From Hyphomicrobiales bacterium (GTDB taxonomy: Bacteria > Pseudomonadota > Alphaproteobacteria > Rhizobiales > Rhizobiaceae), in NCBI GenBank assembly GCA_900465685.1, contig UEGR01000007.1:372001-436000 (forward strand): a stretch of 64,000 nucleotides of DNA. Reading direction: 5' to 3'. The first letter of the stretch is position 1; each line of letters begins with the position of its first letter. Of this stretch, positions 37,463 through 46,472 are shown one piece after another. The position numbers and the translations under genes are program-made. The notes beneath the pieces were generated by a model, which saw only the letters and a list, made by a program, of their open reading frames with translations, searched no databases and was not told the DNA's origin.

Positions 37463-38560
37463 ATGGGCGCTTACATCCTCCGCCGCTTGATCTTAATGAT
37501 CCCGACCATCTTCGGCATCATGGCTATTTCCTTCGCCGTTGTTCAGTTCGCCCCCGGCGGTCCGGTCGAGCGCGTGATCGCGCAGCTTTCCGGTCAGGGC
37601 GGCGATGCGCTTGATCGCCTTTCCGGCGGTGGCGGCGATTTCGGTCAAAGCGCTGTCGATAGCGGCTCGGTCAACTCCAAATATCGCGGCGCACAGGGGC
37701 TGGACCCGCAATTCATCGCCGATCTGGAAAAGCAGTTCGGCTTCGACAAGCCACCGCTGGAGCGTTTTGGCCAGATGCTGTGGAACTATCTGCGCTTCGA
37801 TTTCGGGCGCAGCTATTTCCGCGATATCAGCGTGATCGATCTCATCAAGGAAAAGATGCCGGTTTCGATCTCGCTCGGCCTGTGGCTGACATTTCTGTCC
37901 TATATGATCTCGATCCCGCTCGGCATTCGCAAGGCGATCAAGGAAGGCACGCGCTTCGACACTTGGACCAGCGCGGTCATCATCGTCGGCTACGCTATCC
38001 CAAGCTTCCTGTTCGCCATTCTGCTGATCGTGCTTTTCGCGGGCGGATCGTTCTTCGACTGGTTTCCGCTACGCGGTCTCACCTCGCCTGATTTCGCGCA
38101 GATGTCGTTCTGGGGCAAAATCGGCGACTATCTCTGGCACATGGTTCTGCCGGTCACAGCGCTGGTGCTTTCGGCCTTCGCCACCACGACGCTTCTGACG
38201 AAAAACTCGTTTCTCGAAGAAATCCGCAAGCAATATGTGACGACGGCGCGCGCCAAGGGCCTCACCGAGAATCAGGTGCTTTATCGCCATGTTTTCCGCA
38301 ACGCCATGCTGATCGTCATCGCCGGTTTTCCGGGCGCTTTCATCTCGGCCTTCTTTACCGGCTCGCTTTTGATTGAAACCATCTTCTCCCTCGACGGTCT
38401 TGGCCTGCTCGGCTACCAGTCGGTCATCAACCGCGATTATCCGGTTGTGTTCGCCAATCTCTTCATCTTCTCGCTGATCGGACTGCTTGTCGGGCTTCTG
38501 TCCGATCTGACCTATACGTGGATCGATCCGCGCATTGATTTCGACCGGAGGGACGTGTGA
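37463..38560 (+). CDS. yejB: Peptide ABC transporter permease YejB
   Basis: The 365-residue permease begins MGAYILRRLILMIPTIFGI, the usual start of DppB/OppB-type permeases, and has six helices. The EAA loop region (TTARAKGLTENQVLYRHVFR) contacts the ATPase. A long periplasmic loop after the first helix (about residues 35-90) is typical of YejB. The stop overlaps the yejE start (TGATG). Confidence 0.95.
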   Translation: MGAYILRRLILMIPTIFGIMAISFAVVQFAPGGPVERVIAQLSGQGGDALDRLSGGGGDFGQSAVDSGSVNSKYRGAQGLDPQFIADLEKQFGFDKPPLERFGQMLWNYLRFDFGRSYFRDISVIDLIKEKMPVSISLGLWLTFLSYMISIPLGIRKAIKEGTRFDTWTSAVIIVGYAIPSFLFAILLIVLFAGGSFFDWFPLRGLTSPDFAQMSFWGKIGDYLWHMVLPVTALVLSAFATTTLLTKNSFLEEIRKQYVTTARAKGLTENQVLYRHVFRNAMLIVIAGFPGAFISAFFTGSLLIETIFSLDGLGLLGYQSVINRDYPVVFANLFIFSLIGLLVGLLSDLTYTWIDPRIDFDRRDV

Positions 38561-39699
38561 TGACAGACGCTGCCCTCACCCCCGCCGTCAAGCCAGTGAA
38601 AAGGCCATGGCTATCACCGCTGAACCGCCGCCGCTGGCAGAATTTCAAGGCCAACAAGCGCGGTTACTGGTCGCTGTGGGTTTTCCTGTTTCTGCTCATC
38701 GCCGCCCTTTGCTCCGAATTCATCGCCAATGATCGCCCGATTCTCGTTTCCTACAAGGGCGAGTTGCTGACGCCGGTTTTTGTCGATTATCCGGAAGAGA
38801 AATTCGGCGGCTTCTATGCCGTGACCGATTATCGCGATCCGGTGATACAGGAAGAAATCGCCAATAATGGCTGGGCGCTCTGGCCGCCCATTCGCTATTC
38901 CTACAACACCGTGAATAATGAAATCCCGGAAGCAGCGCCCTCAAAGCCCTTCTGGCTCTATTCCGCCGAGGAGCGCTGCCAGCGCTATGCGCAAGGTGTC
39001 AGCGATCCCAATTGCCGTTTTGGCAACTTCAACCTGCTTGGCACTGACGATCAGGCGCGAGATGTTTTTGCGCGCGCGCTTTACGGCTTCCGCATTTCGG
39101 TGCTGTTCGGCCTGATCCTCACCTTCTTCTCGGCCATCATCGGCGTGACGGCAGGCGCGGTTCAGGGCTATTTCGGCGGCTGGGTCGATCTGATCTTCCA
39201 GCGCGTCATCGAAATCTGGTCGTCGATCCCCGTGCTTTATCTGTTGCTGATCATAGCGGCGATCCTGCCACCGGGCTTCTGGGTGCTGCTCGGCATCATG
39301 CTTCTCTTCTCATGGGTGGCATTCGTCGGCGTTGTGCGCGCTGAATTCCTGCGCGCCCGAAACTTCGAATATGTGAATGCAGCGCGCGCACTTGGCGTGA
39401 AGAACGGCACCATCATGTGGCGTCACCTTCTGCCCAATGCCATGGTGGCGACGCTGACCTTCCTGCCCTTCATCCTGAACGGCTCGATCACCACGCTCAC
39501 CTCGCTCGACTTCCTCGGCTTCGGCCTGCCGCCAGGTTCCGCCTCGCTCGGCGAACTTCTGGCGCAGGGCAAGAACAACCTTCAGGCGCCGTGGCTCGGC
39601 ATTACCGGCTTCGTGGTCATCTCGGTCATGCTGTCGCTCCTGATCTTCATCGGCGAGGCGACACGCGACGCATTCGATCCGCGAAAGGCATTTCAATGA
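38560..39699 (+). CDS. yejE: Peptide ABC transporter permease YejE
   Basis: The 379-residue permease is the DppC/OppC-type partner of YejB. It has an N-terminal cytoplasmic tail with LNRRRWQNFKANKRGYWSLW, a first helix, a large periplasmic loop typical of YejE, and the EAA loop in NAARALGVKNGTIMWRHLLP. The ATG at 38560 is preferred over the GTG directly before it because GGAGG lies at a good distance. The stop overlaps the yejF start by four bases. Confidence 0.95.
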   Translation: MTDAALTPAVKPVKRPWLSPLNRRRWQNFKANKRGYWSLWVFLFLLIAALCSEFIANDRPILVSYKGELLTPVFVDYPEEKFGGFYAVTDYRDPVIQEEIANNGWALWPPIRYSYNTVNNEIPEAAPSKPFWLYSAEERCQRYAQGVSDPNCRFGNFNLLGTDDQARDVFARALYGFRISVLFGLILTFFSAIIGVTAGAVQGYFGGWVDLIFQRVIEIWSSIPVLYLLLIIAAILPPGFWVLLGIMLLFSWVAFVGVVRAEFLRARNFEYVNAARALGVKNGTIMWRHLLPNAMVATLTFLPFILNGSITTLTSLDFLGFGLPPGSASLGELLAQGKNNLQAPWLGITGFVVISVMLSLLIFIGEATRDAFDPRKAFQ

Positions 39700-41357
39700 G
39701 TGGGTCAATGAGTGGATCCCCGTCCGAATCAGGCAACAAAACCCTGCTGTCCGTCCGCGACTTGTCGGTGGCGTTTCGCCAGAACGGCGAAGAGCGCATT
39801 TCGGTCGACCATGTGTCCTTCGACATTGCCGAAGGCGAGACCGTAGCTCTGGTCGGCGAATCCGGTTCGGGCAAGTCTGTTTCCGCCCTGTCGGTGCTGA
39901 AGCTTCTCCCCTACCCGGCCGCCAGCCACCCTTCCGGTGAAATCCTTTTCAACGACAAGGACTTGATGAAGGCCTCCGAGCCGGAATTGCGGCGCGTGCG
40001 CGGCAATGACATCGCCATGATCTTTCAGGAGCCGATGACCTCGCTCAACCCGCTGCACAGCGTCGAGCGGCAGGTCGGCGAAATCCTGCGTGTGCATCAG
40101 GGCATGGGCGACGCCCAGGCGCGGGCGCGCACGCTGGAGCTTCTGAACGAGGTTGGCATTCGCGAGCCGGAAAAGCGCTTGTCGGCCTTCCCGCATCAAC
40201 TTTCGGGTGGGCAACGCCAGCGCGTGATGATCGCCATGGCGCTGGCCAACAAGCCGAAACTGCTGATCGCCGACGAACCAACCACGGCGCTCGATGTGAC
40301 CGTGCAGGCGCAGATTTTGAAGCTGCTTGCCGAGTTGAAGGCCGCGCAAGGCATGTCCATGCTGTTCATCACCCACGATCTCGGCATCGTGCGCAAGATC
40401 GCCGACAAGGTCTGCGTGATGAGCAAGGGCAAGATCGTCGAAGCCGGTCCAACCAAGGACATCTTCGACAATCCGCAGCATCCCTATACCAAGCACCTGC
40501 TTGCCGCCGAACCGAAGGGCGAGCCGCCCGCTGCCGATCCGGCGGCAAAAACGGTGATGGAAGGCAAGGATATCCGCGTCTGGTTCCCGATCAAGAAGGG
40601 GTTCATGCGCAAGACCGTCGACCATGTGAAGGCGGTGGACGGTATCGATGTCAATCTACGTGCCGGTCAGACGCTCGGTGTCGTCGGCGAATCGGGGTCC
40701 GGCAAGACCACGCTTGGCCTCGCCCTTTCGCGGATGATTTCATCCAAGGGCGATATTCGCTTTGAAGGGCGTGATATCGCGAAATTCAGCTTCAAGGATA
40801 TGCGCCCGCTGCGCCGTGAAATGCAGATCGTGTTTCAGGACCCGTTCGGCTCACTTTCTCCGCGCATGACCATTGCAGATATCATTGCCGAAGGCTTGCT
40901 GGTGCATGAGCCGAAACTCTCCGCCGATGACCGCGATGCGCGTGTCGTGGCAGCGCTGCAGGAAGTGAACCTCGACCCCGAAACCCGCTTCCGCTATCCG
41001 CATGAATTTTCCGGCGGCCAGCGCCAGCGCATCGCCATTGCGCGCGCCATGGTGCTGAACCCGCGCTTCGTCATGCTGGATGAGCCAACCTCGGCGCTCG
41101 ACATGAGCGTGCAGGCGCAAGTGGTCGATCTTTTGCGTGGATTGCAGAAGAAGCATGATCTCGCCTATCTTTTCATTAGCCACGATCTCAAAGTGGTGCG
41201 GGCACTGGCCAATGATGTGCTGGTGATGCGCAACGGCAAGGCGGTCGAATATGGTACGGCGAAGGACGTCTTCGCCAATCCCAAGACCGACTATACCAAG
41301 GCGTTGATGGCGGCAGCCTTCCATATGGAGGCTACCGAGGGAGGAGTAAGACAATGA
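39696..41357 (+). CDS. yejF: Peptide ABC transporter ATP-binding protein YejF (two fused ATPase domains)
   Basis: The 553-residue protein contains two complete ABC domains. Walker A is GESGSGKS in the first and GESGSGKTT in the second; the ABC signatures are LSGGQRQRV and FSGGQRQRI, followed by [12 protein letters not shown] and [12 protein letters not shown]. It powers the YejBE permease. Start at 39696 (ATGA overlap with yejE); a second ATG at 39708 is possible. It overlaps ghrA by four bases. Confidence 0.95.
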   Translation: MSGSMSGSPSESGNKTLLSVRDLSVAFRQNGEERISVDHVSFDIAEGETVALVGESGSGKSVSALSVLKLLPYPAASHPSGEILFNDKDLMKASEPELRRVRGNDIAMIFQEPMTSLNPLHSVERQVGEILRVHQGMGDAQARARTLELLNEVGIREPEKRLSAFPHQLSGGQRQRVMIAMALANKPKLLIADEPTTALDVTVQAQILKLLAELKAAQGMSMLFITHDLGIVRKIADKVCVMSKGKIVEAGPTKDIFDNPQHPYTKHLLAAEPKGEPPAADPAAKTVMEGKDIRVWFPIKKGFMRKTVDHVKAVDGIDVNLRAGQTLGVVGESGSGKTTLGLALSRMISSKGDIRFEGRDIAKFSFKDMRPLRREMQIVFQDPFGSLSPRMTIADIIAEGLLVHEPKLSADDRDARVVAALQEVNLDPETRFRYPHEFSGGQRQRIAIARAMVLNPRFVMLDEPTSALDMSVQAQVVDLLRGLQKKHDLAYLFISHDLKVVRALANDVLVMRNGKAVEYGTAKDVFANPKTDYTKALMAAAFHMEATEGGVRQ

Positions 41358-42313
41358 CCAATAATGATAAGGGCAATATTCTTCTGGCGATCACCGATTG
41401 GGACCCGGAAATCTGGCTGAAGACATTCAAGGACAATGCGCCGGATCGCCCCGTGGTGACCGAACGCGCCGAGAATGATCCTTCCGTCAAATACGCTCTC
41501 GTATGGAAGCAGAAGCCCGGCTCGCTCGCCAATCTGCCCAACCTGAAAGTCATTTTCTCGCTTGGTGCTGGCGTGGACCACGTGTTCCGCGATGACCGCA
41601 TTCCCGATGTGCCGTTGGTGCGCATCATCTCCGACGATCTGACCATGCGCATGACCGAATATGTGGTCTGGCAGGTGCTGGATCATCACCGTCTGGGATC
41701 GCGCTATCGCAAGCAGCAGCAGAACCATGTCTGGCATGAAGATCGCCGCCAGCCTGCCGCTCACGAAGTGACGGTCGGCATTATGGGGCTTGGCGTTCTG
41801 GGCCGCGATGCGGCTGAGAAGCTGAAAGCGCTGGGTTTCAACGTGACCGGCTGGAGCCGCCGCCAGCAGGAAATCGCTGGCGTGAAAACCTATCACGGTC
41901 GTGACGGTTTTGGCGCTTTTCTCAAGACCGCCGATATTTTCGTCTGTCTGCTGCCGCTGACGCCAGACACCAAGGGCATCCTGTCCATGTCGATGTTCGC
42001 GCAGCTGAAAAGCGACGGACCATTCGGCGCGCCGGTATTGATCAATGCCGGTCGCGGCGGCTTGCAGAACGAGGCTGATATTCTGGCGGCGCTCGACCGT
42101 GGGCTGCTTTCGGCAGCGTCGCTCGACGTGTTCAATCAGGAACCGCTGCCGACCACCAGCGCGCTCTGGGATCATCCGAGAGTGACGATCACGCCGCATG
42201 CAGCGGCAAGCTCGTCAGCAACGGCCCTTGTGCCGCAGATCATCCGGCAGATTGAAGCCTTCGAGCGCAATGGCACGCTGGAGCACATCGTCGACCGCAA
42301 TACGCAGTATTGA
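41354..42313 (+). CDS. ghrA: Glyoxylate/hydroxypyruvate reductase A-type dehydrogenase
   Basis: The 319-residue D-2-hydroxyacid dehydrogenase reduces glyoxylate or hydroxypyruvate with NADPH in homologues. It shows the nucleotide-binding GIMGLGVLGRDAAEKLKALG, the substrate region CLLPLTPDTKGIL, and LINAGRGGLQNE with the catalytic arginine; PHAAASSS near the end holds the catalytic histidine. The ATGA overlap with yejF places it in the yej operon, which is unexpected for its function. Exact substrate is unproven. Confidence 0.9.
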   Translation: MTNNDKGNILLAITDWDPEIWLKTFKDNAPDRPVVTERAENDPSVKYALVWKQKPGSLANLPNLKVIFSLGAGVDHVFRDDRIPDVPLVRIISDDLTMRMTEYVVWQVLDHHRLGSRYRKQQQNHVWHEDRRQPAAHEVTVGIMGLGVLGRDAAEKLKALGFNVTGWSRRQQEIAGVKTYHGRDGFGAFLKTADIFVCLLPLTPDTKGILSMSMFAQLKSDGPFGAPVLINAGRGGLQNEADILAALDRGLLSAASLDVFNQEPLPTTSALWDHPRVTITPHAAASSSATALVPQIIRQIEAFERNGTLEHIVDRNTQY

Positions 42314-42328
42314 CGTTTCAGATTGGGG

Positions 42329-42354
42329 GATCGGCAGCTACACGCTGCCGGTCG
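42329..42354. terminator. Hairpin between the convergent genes ghrA and GNAT
   Basis: Seven-base inverted repeat CGGCAGC / GCTGCCG with loop TACAC in the 50-base convergent spacer. There is no clear T tract on either side, so termination here is only a guess. Confidence 0.35.
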
Positions 42355-42363
42355 TCTCACCAC

Positions 42364-42849
42364 CTATCCCTGCACGATCTCCTTGCGCATGGTGATGGAG
42401 GTCGTGCGCGTATAGCCGGGATGCGCCGTTTCCGCGATCTTGCAATAACCGAGCTTTTCAAACACCGCCCGATTGCGCGTCAGTTCGATACGCACCTGCA
42501 ATTCAATCGCCGGCTTGCCCTTCGCGATAGTTTCAGCCTCCGCACGCTGCATCAGGGCGCGAGCGATTCCCTGCCCCTCGAAGGCGGGCGCAACGGCAAG
42601 CTTGCCGAGATAGAAGCTGTCGCTTCTTTCCTTGATGAAAACGCAACCCGCCAGTTCCTCGCCAATCAGGGCTGCGAAGCCGGTCTCTTCCCCGGCCTTT
42701 TGTTTCAGTCCTTCCGCAGTCAGAAGATGCGCGGAAGACGGCGGATCAATCACGCCGTCCATATAAGCAAAGCTGTCGCGGATGAGTTTCAGAAGTTCGT
42801 CCCAGCGGGCGAAATCCTGACCGATGGGCGCAATGCTGAGCGCCGTCAT
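42364..42849 (-). CDS. GNAT family N-acetyltransferase
   Basis: The 161-residue protein has the acetyl-CoA-binding motif FEGQGIARALMQRAE and the preceding FYLGKLAVAPA strand, which define the GNAT fold. LGYCKIAETAHPGYTRTTSITM at the end forms the last strands. The acceptor substrate is unknown. Its ATG overlaps the moeB stop by four bases, so it is the last gene of the dnaA-side operon. Confidence 0.9.
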   Translation of the reverse strand: MTALSIAPIGQDFARWDELLKLIRDSFAYMDGVIDPPSSAHLLTAEGLKQKAGEETGFAALIGEELAGCVFIKERSDSFYLGKLAVAPAFEGQGIARALMQRAEAETIAKGKPAIELQVRIELTRNRAVFEKLGYCKIAETAHPGYTRTTSITMRKEIVQG

Positions 42850-43628
42850 TTGGGTTTGCGTGCCTTGTAGCGAATGGTCTCGAAACGGACATTCAGCGCG
42901 TTATAGAGCAACAGGCGACCAACCAGCGGTTCGCCGATACCGGTGACGAGCTTGATCACCTCCATCGCCTGCAAACTGCCGATCACACCCGGCAGCACGC
43001 CCAGCACGCCCGCTTCTGCACAGGTGGGAACAGTTCCCGGCGGCGGCGCTTCCGGGAAGAGGTCACGATAGGAGGGATTTTGCGTGCCGTCCGAACCGGC
43101 CAGATAAGGCATCAGTACAGTCACCGTGCCATCGAAGCGGCCCATTGCGCCAGTTACCAGCGGTCGCCCGACCTTGGCCGCCGTATCCGCCAGCACATAG
43201 CGCGTTGTGAAGTTGTCGGAGCCATCGACAATGACATCGTAATCGGCAATCAGCGCTTCGGCATTGTCCGCGTTGAGGCGCAGGGCATGGCCTTCGACCG
43301 TCACATGCGGATTGATGCGCGCAATGGCGTTTCGCGCGCTCTCGACCTTTTCCTGACCGACGCTTTCCGTGTCGTGGATGACCTGGCGCTGGAGATTGGA
43401 CAGCGAAACCGTATCGTCGTCGACGATGCCGAGCGTCCCGATGCCCGCAGCCGCCAGATATTGCAGCACGGGCGCTCCGAGACCACCCGCACCGACAACC
43501 AATACACGCGCTGCCTTCAGCTTCTGCTGGCCTGGGCCACCGACTTCCGGCAGCACGATATGCCGCGCATAGCGTTCAAGTTCTTCGGACGAAAATGGTC
43601 TGGATGGTGCATTCATGATGGCCAACAT
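42846..43628 (-). CDS. moeB: ThiF/MoeB family adenylyltransferase (molybdopterin-synthase adenylyltransferase)
   Basis: The 260-residue E1-like enzyme adenylates the C-terminus of a small sulfur carrier such as MoaD or ThiS. Visible are GAGGLGAPVLQYLAAAG for ATP, DGSDNFTTRYVL, and TCAEAGVLGVLPGVIGS with the conserved cysteine. The zinc CxxC pairs of E. coli MoeB are absent, and NPSYRDLFPE replaces one. There is no rhodanese domain. The start is ambiguous: 43628 is closest to GGAGG, 43616 is an alternative. MoeB versus ThiF cannot be settled by sequence alone. Confidence 0.85.
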   Translation of the reverse strand: MLAIMNAPSRPFSSEELERYARHIVLPEVGGPGQQKLKAARVLVVGAGGLGAPVLQYLAAAGIGTLGIVDDDTVSLSNLQRQVIHDTESVGQEKVESARNAIARINPHVTVEGHALRLNADNAEALIADYDVIVDGSDNFTTRYVLADTAAKVGRPLVTGAMGRFDGTVTVLMPYLAGSDGTQNPSYRDLFPEAPPPGTVPTCAEAGVLGVLPGVIGSLQAMEVIKLVTGIGEPLVGRLLLYNALNVRFETIRYKARKPK

Positions 43629-43660
43629 ATGCCTCCGCGACGATGCTGTCAGCGGATAAT

Positions 43661-44827
43661 TTAGCTCTTGGTGAGAACGCCGCCTGCAACACTGAAAAAC
43701 TGCGCATCGCCGCCAAGCGTGTCGAACAGCGCCCTGTCGGTGCCGGTCATGAAGGCCTGCCCGCCGAGATCGTCGAGAATGCCGAACAAGGCAGCGCGGC
43801 GGCCCGAATCGAGATGCGCGGCGATTTCGTCCAGAAGGAGAATCGGGGCCATGCCGGACAATTCGCCCGTCAGGCGCGCATGGGCCAGTATCAAACCGAT
43901 GAGCAATGCCTTCTGCTCGCCGGTCGAGCACAGGGCGGCTGGCATGGCTTTCGGCCTATGCTGCACGATGAGATCGGTGCGGTGCGGCCCATCCAGCGTG
44001 CGGCCTGCCGCACGATCTCGGATGCGCCCGTCGCGCAGGGTGCGGCGGAAATCCTCTTCGAGATCGAGCGCCGCTTCGAGGCCGATCCGCTGTTCCAGCG
44101 AACCTTCCAGAAAGCAATCCGCCTTCGGAAAAGGACCTTCCGCCGGAAGGCGCTCTATCATGGCCGCAATCAGCCGCATGGCTTCTGCGCGTGCTGCGGC
44201 AATGGCGGTGCCAAGCTCCGCCATCTGGCTTTCGATGGCGTCGAGCCAGCGGTCGTCATTATTGCCTTCGCTGAGCAGCCGGTTGCGGCTGCGCATGGCT
44301 TTTTCATAATCGAGCACACGCTTGCCGTGCCCGGTATCGATGGCGAGGACCATGCGGTCGAGGAAACGCCGCCGGTCCGACGCGCCGCCGGTAAAAAGCC
44401 CGTCCATGGAAGGAACGACCCAGAGAATGCGGGCATAATCGAGAAGCTCGTCGCCAGAGGCTGCAACGCCGTTGATGCGAACCTTGCGCCCGCCTTCTCC
44501 GCCGCCTGCCGTTCCCGTACCGATTTCGGCTTCGCCGTAGATCATGCAATCCAGCGATGCGTGGATGGCAAAGCCGTCTCGCTGTCCTTCCGGACCGTTG
44601 ACCCGCGCCACATCGTCATAAGACGCCCGGCGAAGACCGCGCCCCGGCGACAGAAAGGAAAGTGCTTCAATGAGATTGGTCTTGCCCGAACCGTTCTCGC
44701 CCGTCAGCACCACATGGCCGGGGCCAAGCGGCAGCGAGAGTTCCGCATAATTGCGGAAATCAGTAAGCTTAAGCCGCCGGACCGAAACCCGGTCGGGACG
44801 GCTTGTTATATCGTCTTTTATATCCAC
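43661..44827 (-). CDS. recF: DNA replication and repair protein RecF
   Basis: The 388-residue SMC-like ATPase works with RecO and RecR to load RecA at single-strand gaps. It has the N-terminal VRRLKLTDFRNYAELSLPLG, Walker A GENGSGKTN, the signature region STGEQKALLIGLILAHA, and Walker B ILLLDEIAAHLD. It follows dnaN as in many bacteria, but a repeat element occupies the spacer. The start is at 44827 with the short N-terminal extension MDIKDDITSRPD. Confidence 0.95.
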   Translation of the reverse strand: MDIKDDITSRPDRVSVRRLKLTDFRNYAELSLPLGPGHVVLTGENGSGKTNLIEALSFLSPGRGLRRASYDDVARVNGPEGQRDGFAIHASLDCMIYGEAEIGTGTAGGGEGGRKVRINGVAASGDELLDYARILWVVPSMDGLFTGGASDRRRFLDRMVLAIDTGHGKRVLDYEKAMRSRNRLLSEGNNDDRWLDAIESQMAELGTAIAAARAEAMRLIAAMIERLPAEGPFPKADCFLEGSLEQRIGLEAALDLEEDFRRTLRDGRIRDRAAGRTLDGPHRTDLIVQHRPKAMPAALCSTGEQKALLIGLILAHARLTGELSGMAPILLLDEIAAHLDSGRRAALFGILDDLGGQAFMTGTDRALFDTLGGDAQFFSVAGGVLTKS

Positions 44828-44865
44828 AATCGGGTTCTTTGAGAGGCCTCTTCCAGCGAGATGCC

Positions 44866-45005
44866 GGGGCTGTCGAGATTTTGGCTATGGCGAGCCGAAA
44901 ATGGTGGGATTTGAGAACCGGAGCGCAGCGTACATACTGTACGTGAGCACCGGAAGCGAAAAATCACGCCATTTGCAGGCCGCCAGAGTCGAAATATCCC
45001 AGCCC
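44866..45005. repeat. Miniature inverted-repeat element, copy A (dnaN-recF spacer)
   Basis: About 140 bases with imperfect ends (GGGGCTG at the left; CAGCCC, its reverse complement, at the right) and the internal core ACCGGAGCGCAGCGTAC...GTACGTGAGCACCGG at about 44918-44953. The core matches, on the opposite strand, the element at 46323-46471. Its right end coincides with the dnaN stop codon. Confidence 0.7.
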
Positions 45006-46123
45006 TAGACGCGCATCGGCATCAGAACATACAGCACATCTTCGTCGCCGGTGTCGCGCACCAGTGTCGGCGAACCGGCATCGGCCAGCATGAAGACAGC
45101 ATCCGAACCGGAAAGCTGGCTGGTGATGTCGAGCAGATATTTGGAGTTGAAGCCGATATCCAGCGGATCGGAATCATAATCCGCTGCCAGCTCGTCTGTT
45201 GCGCTGCCCGAATCGGGATTGTTGACCGTCAGCGTCAGCTGGCCATCGGCGATGGAAAGCTTGACCGCACGGCCACGCTCGCTCGAAATGGTCGAAACGC
45301 GATCGACGGAAGCGGCAAATTCCTGGCGTCCGATGGTGAGCTTCTTGTCATTGCCGGATGGAATGACACGCTGGTAATCCGGGAAGGTACCGTCGATGAG
45401 CTTGGAGGTGAGCACCACGGAGCCGACCGTAAAGCGGATCTTCGCGTCCGACAGTTCCACCATTGCCACCACATCAGGCGCATCGACCAGCTTCTGCAGT
45501 TCGGCAACCGTCTTGCGTGGAATGATGATGCCCGGCATACCTTCCGTTCCCGATGGGGCTTCCAGTTCGGCGCGGGCCAGACGGTGACCGTCGGTCGCCA
45601 CAGCGCGCAGCTTCAAAGCGCCGTCGCTTTCGATGGCATGGAAGAAGATGCCGTTCAGATAATAGCGGGTTTCTTCCGTCGAGATCGCAAATTGGGTGCG
45701 GTCGATAAGGCGCTTCAGCGCCTGCGCTTCGATGCGGAAGGAATGGGTGAAGGACCCTGCCGTCAGTTCCGGGAAATCCGACTGCGGCAGGCACTGGAGG
45801 CGGAAGGACGACTTGCCGGAAATAACCGACATGGAGCCGCCATCGGGATTGGTGGACAGCATGACTTCCGCGCCATCGGGCAGCTTGCGCACGATATCAT
45901 AGAGCAGATGTGCCGGGACCGTCGTCGCGCCCGCCTGCTCGACCATGGCGGCGGTTGCTTCATTCACTTCGAGATCGAGGTCGGTCGCCTTGAGGGCAAG
46001 GCTTGCGCCTTCGGCCTGCAAAAGCACGTTCGACAGAATCGGAATCGTGTTGCGACGCTCCACGACGCGGTGGACGTGGTTGAGAGATTTGAGAAGGTTC
46101 GATCGCTCTAGGGTAACACGCAT
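45005..46123 (-). CDS. dnaN: DNA polymerase III beta subunit (sliding clamp)
   Basis: The 372-residue clamp protein has three topologically equal domains. The start MRVTLERSNLLKSLNHVHRV is the conserved N-terminus, and VVERRNTIPILSNVLL and the terminal VLYVLMPMRV are typical. It encircles DNA and tethers polymerase III, MutS and other partners. The longer upstream frame to 46162 is not conserved in type. It lies between dnaA and recF, with repeat elements on both sides. Confidence 0.97.
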   Translation of the reverse strand: MRVTLERSNLLKSLNHVHRVVERRNTIPILSNVLLQAEGASLALKATDLDLEVNEATAAMVEQAGATTVPAHLLYDIVRKLPDGAEVMLSTNPDGGSMSVISGKSSFRLQCLPQSDFPELTAGSFTHSFRIEAQALKRLIDRTQFAISTEETRYYLNGIFFHAIESDGALKLRAVATDGHRLARAELEAPSGTEGMPGIIIPRKTVAELQKLVDAPDVVAMVELSDAKIRFTVGSVVLTSKLIDGTFPDYQRVIPSGNDKKLTIGRQEFAASVDRVSTISSERGRAVKLSIADGQLTLTVNNPDSGSATDELAADYDSDPLDIGFNSKYLLDITSQLSGSDAVFMLADAGSPTLVRDTGDEDVLYVLMPMRV

Positions 46124-46245
46124 GTTCAAACGCACTCGCTCGCTAGGACAAGGCGCTTGCATCTGACGGGCAGCGGCCCTCGTCGGTAAGGCGCCAAAGG
46201 CGCCAGAAAGGTCCGTTAAAGTGGCAGATTTTTAAGGAGAAAAGC

Positions 46246-46288
46246 AAGCCCGCGCCGTGTCGTAATGCGACAGGGCCCGGGCTTTTTG
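46246..46288 (-). terminator. Hairpin in the dnaA-dnaN spacer
   Basis: A long stem with AAGCCCG and CGGGCTT at the base and TGTCG/CGACA at the top, with two mismatches. The minus-strand side is followed by GCTTTTC and the plus-strand side by five T. It may end dnaA transcripts, so dnaN would need its own promoter. Confidence 0.55.
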
Positions 46289-46322
46289 TTGATAACCGCC
46301 GTTGATAGCGGGGAAGCTTCTG

Positions 46323-46471
46323 TAACACGACAGTTGCATTCTTCGTGATGCCGGGCTGCAACGAGCAATTTCCTGTGCTCCGGTGCTCACGTACCTTTAA
46401 GTACGCTCCGCTCCGGTACTCGAAAATCACCCGTTTCGCCACGGCCTGACGAATTTGCAACTGTCGTATTA
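46323..46471. repeat. Miniature inverted-repeat element, copy B (just after dnaA)
   Basis: A 149-base element with terminal inverted repeats: TAACACGACAGTTGCA at the left and, inverted, TAATACGACAGTTGCA at the right (15 of 16 equal). The core CCGGTGCTCACGTAC...GTACGCTCCGCTCCGG is the reverse complement of the core in copy A. The right end lies one base before the dnaA stop codon. Confidence 0.8.
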
Positions 46472-46472
46472 A

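Noticed and set aside
44820..44828. ATATCCACA, one mismatch from a DnaA box, at the recF start codon
   Set aside because: A single near-match inside a coding start is not meaningful evidence.
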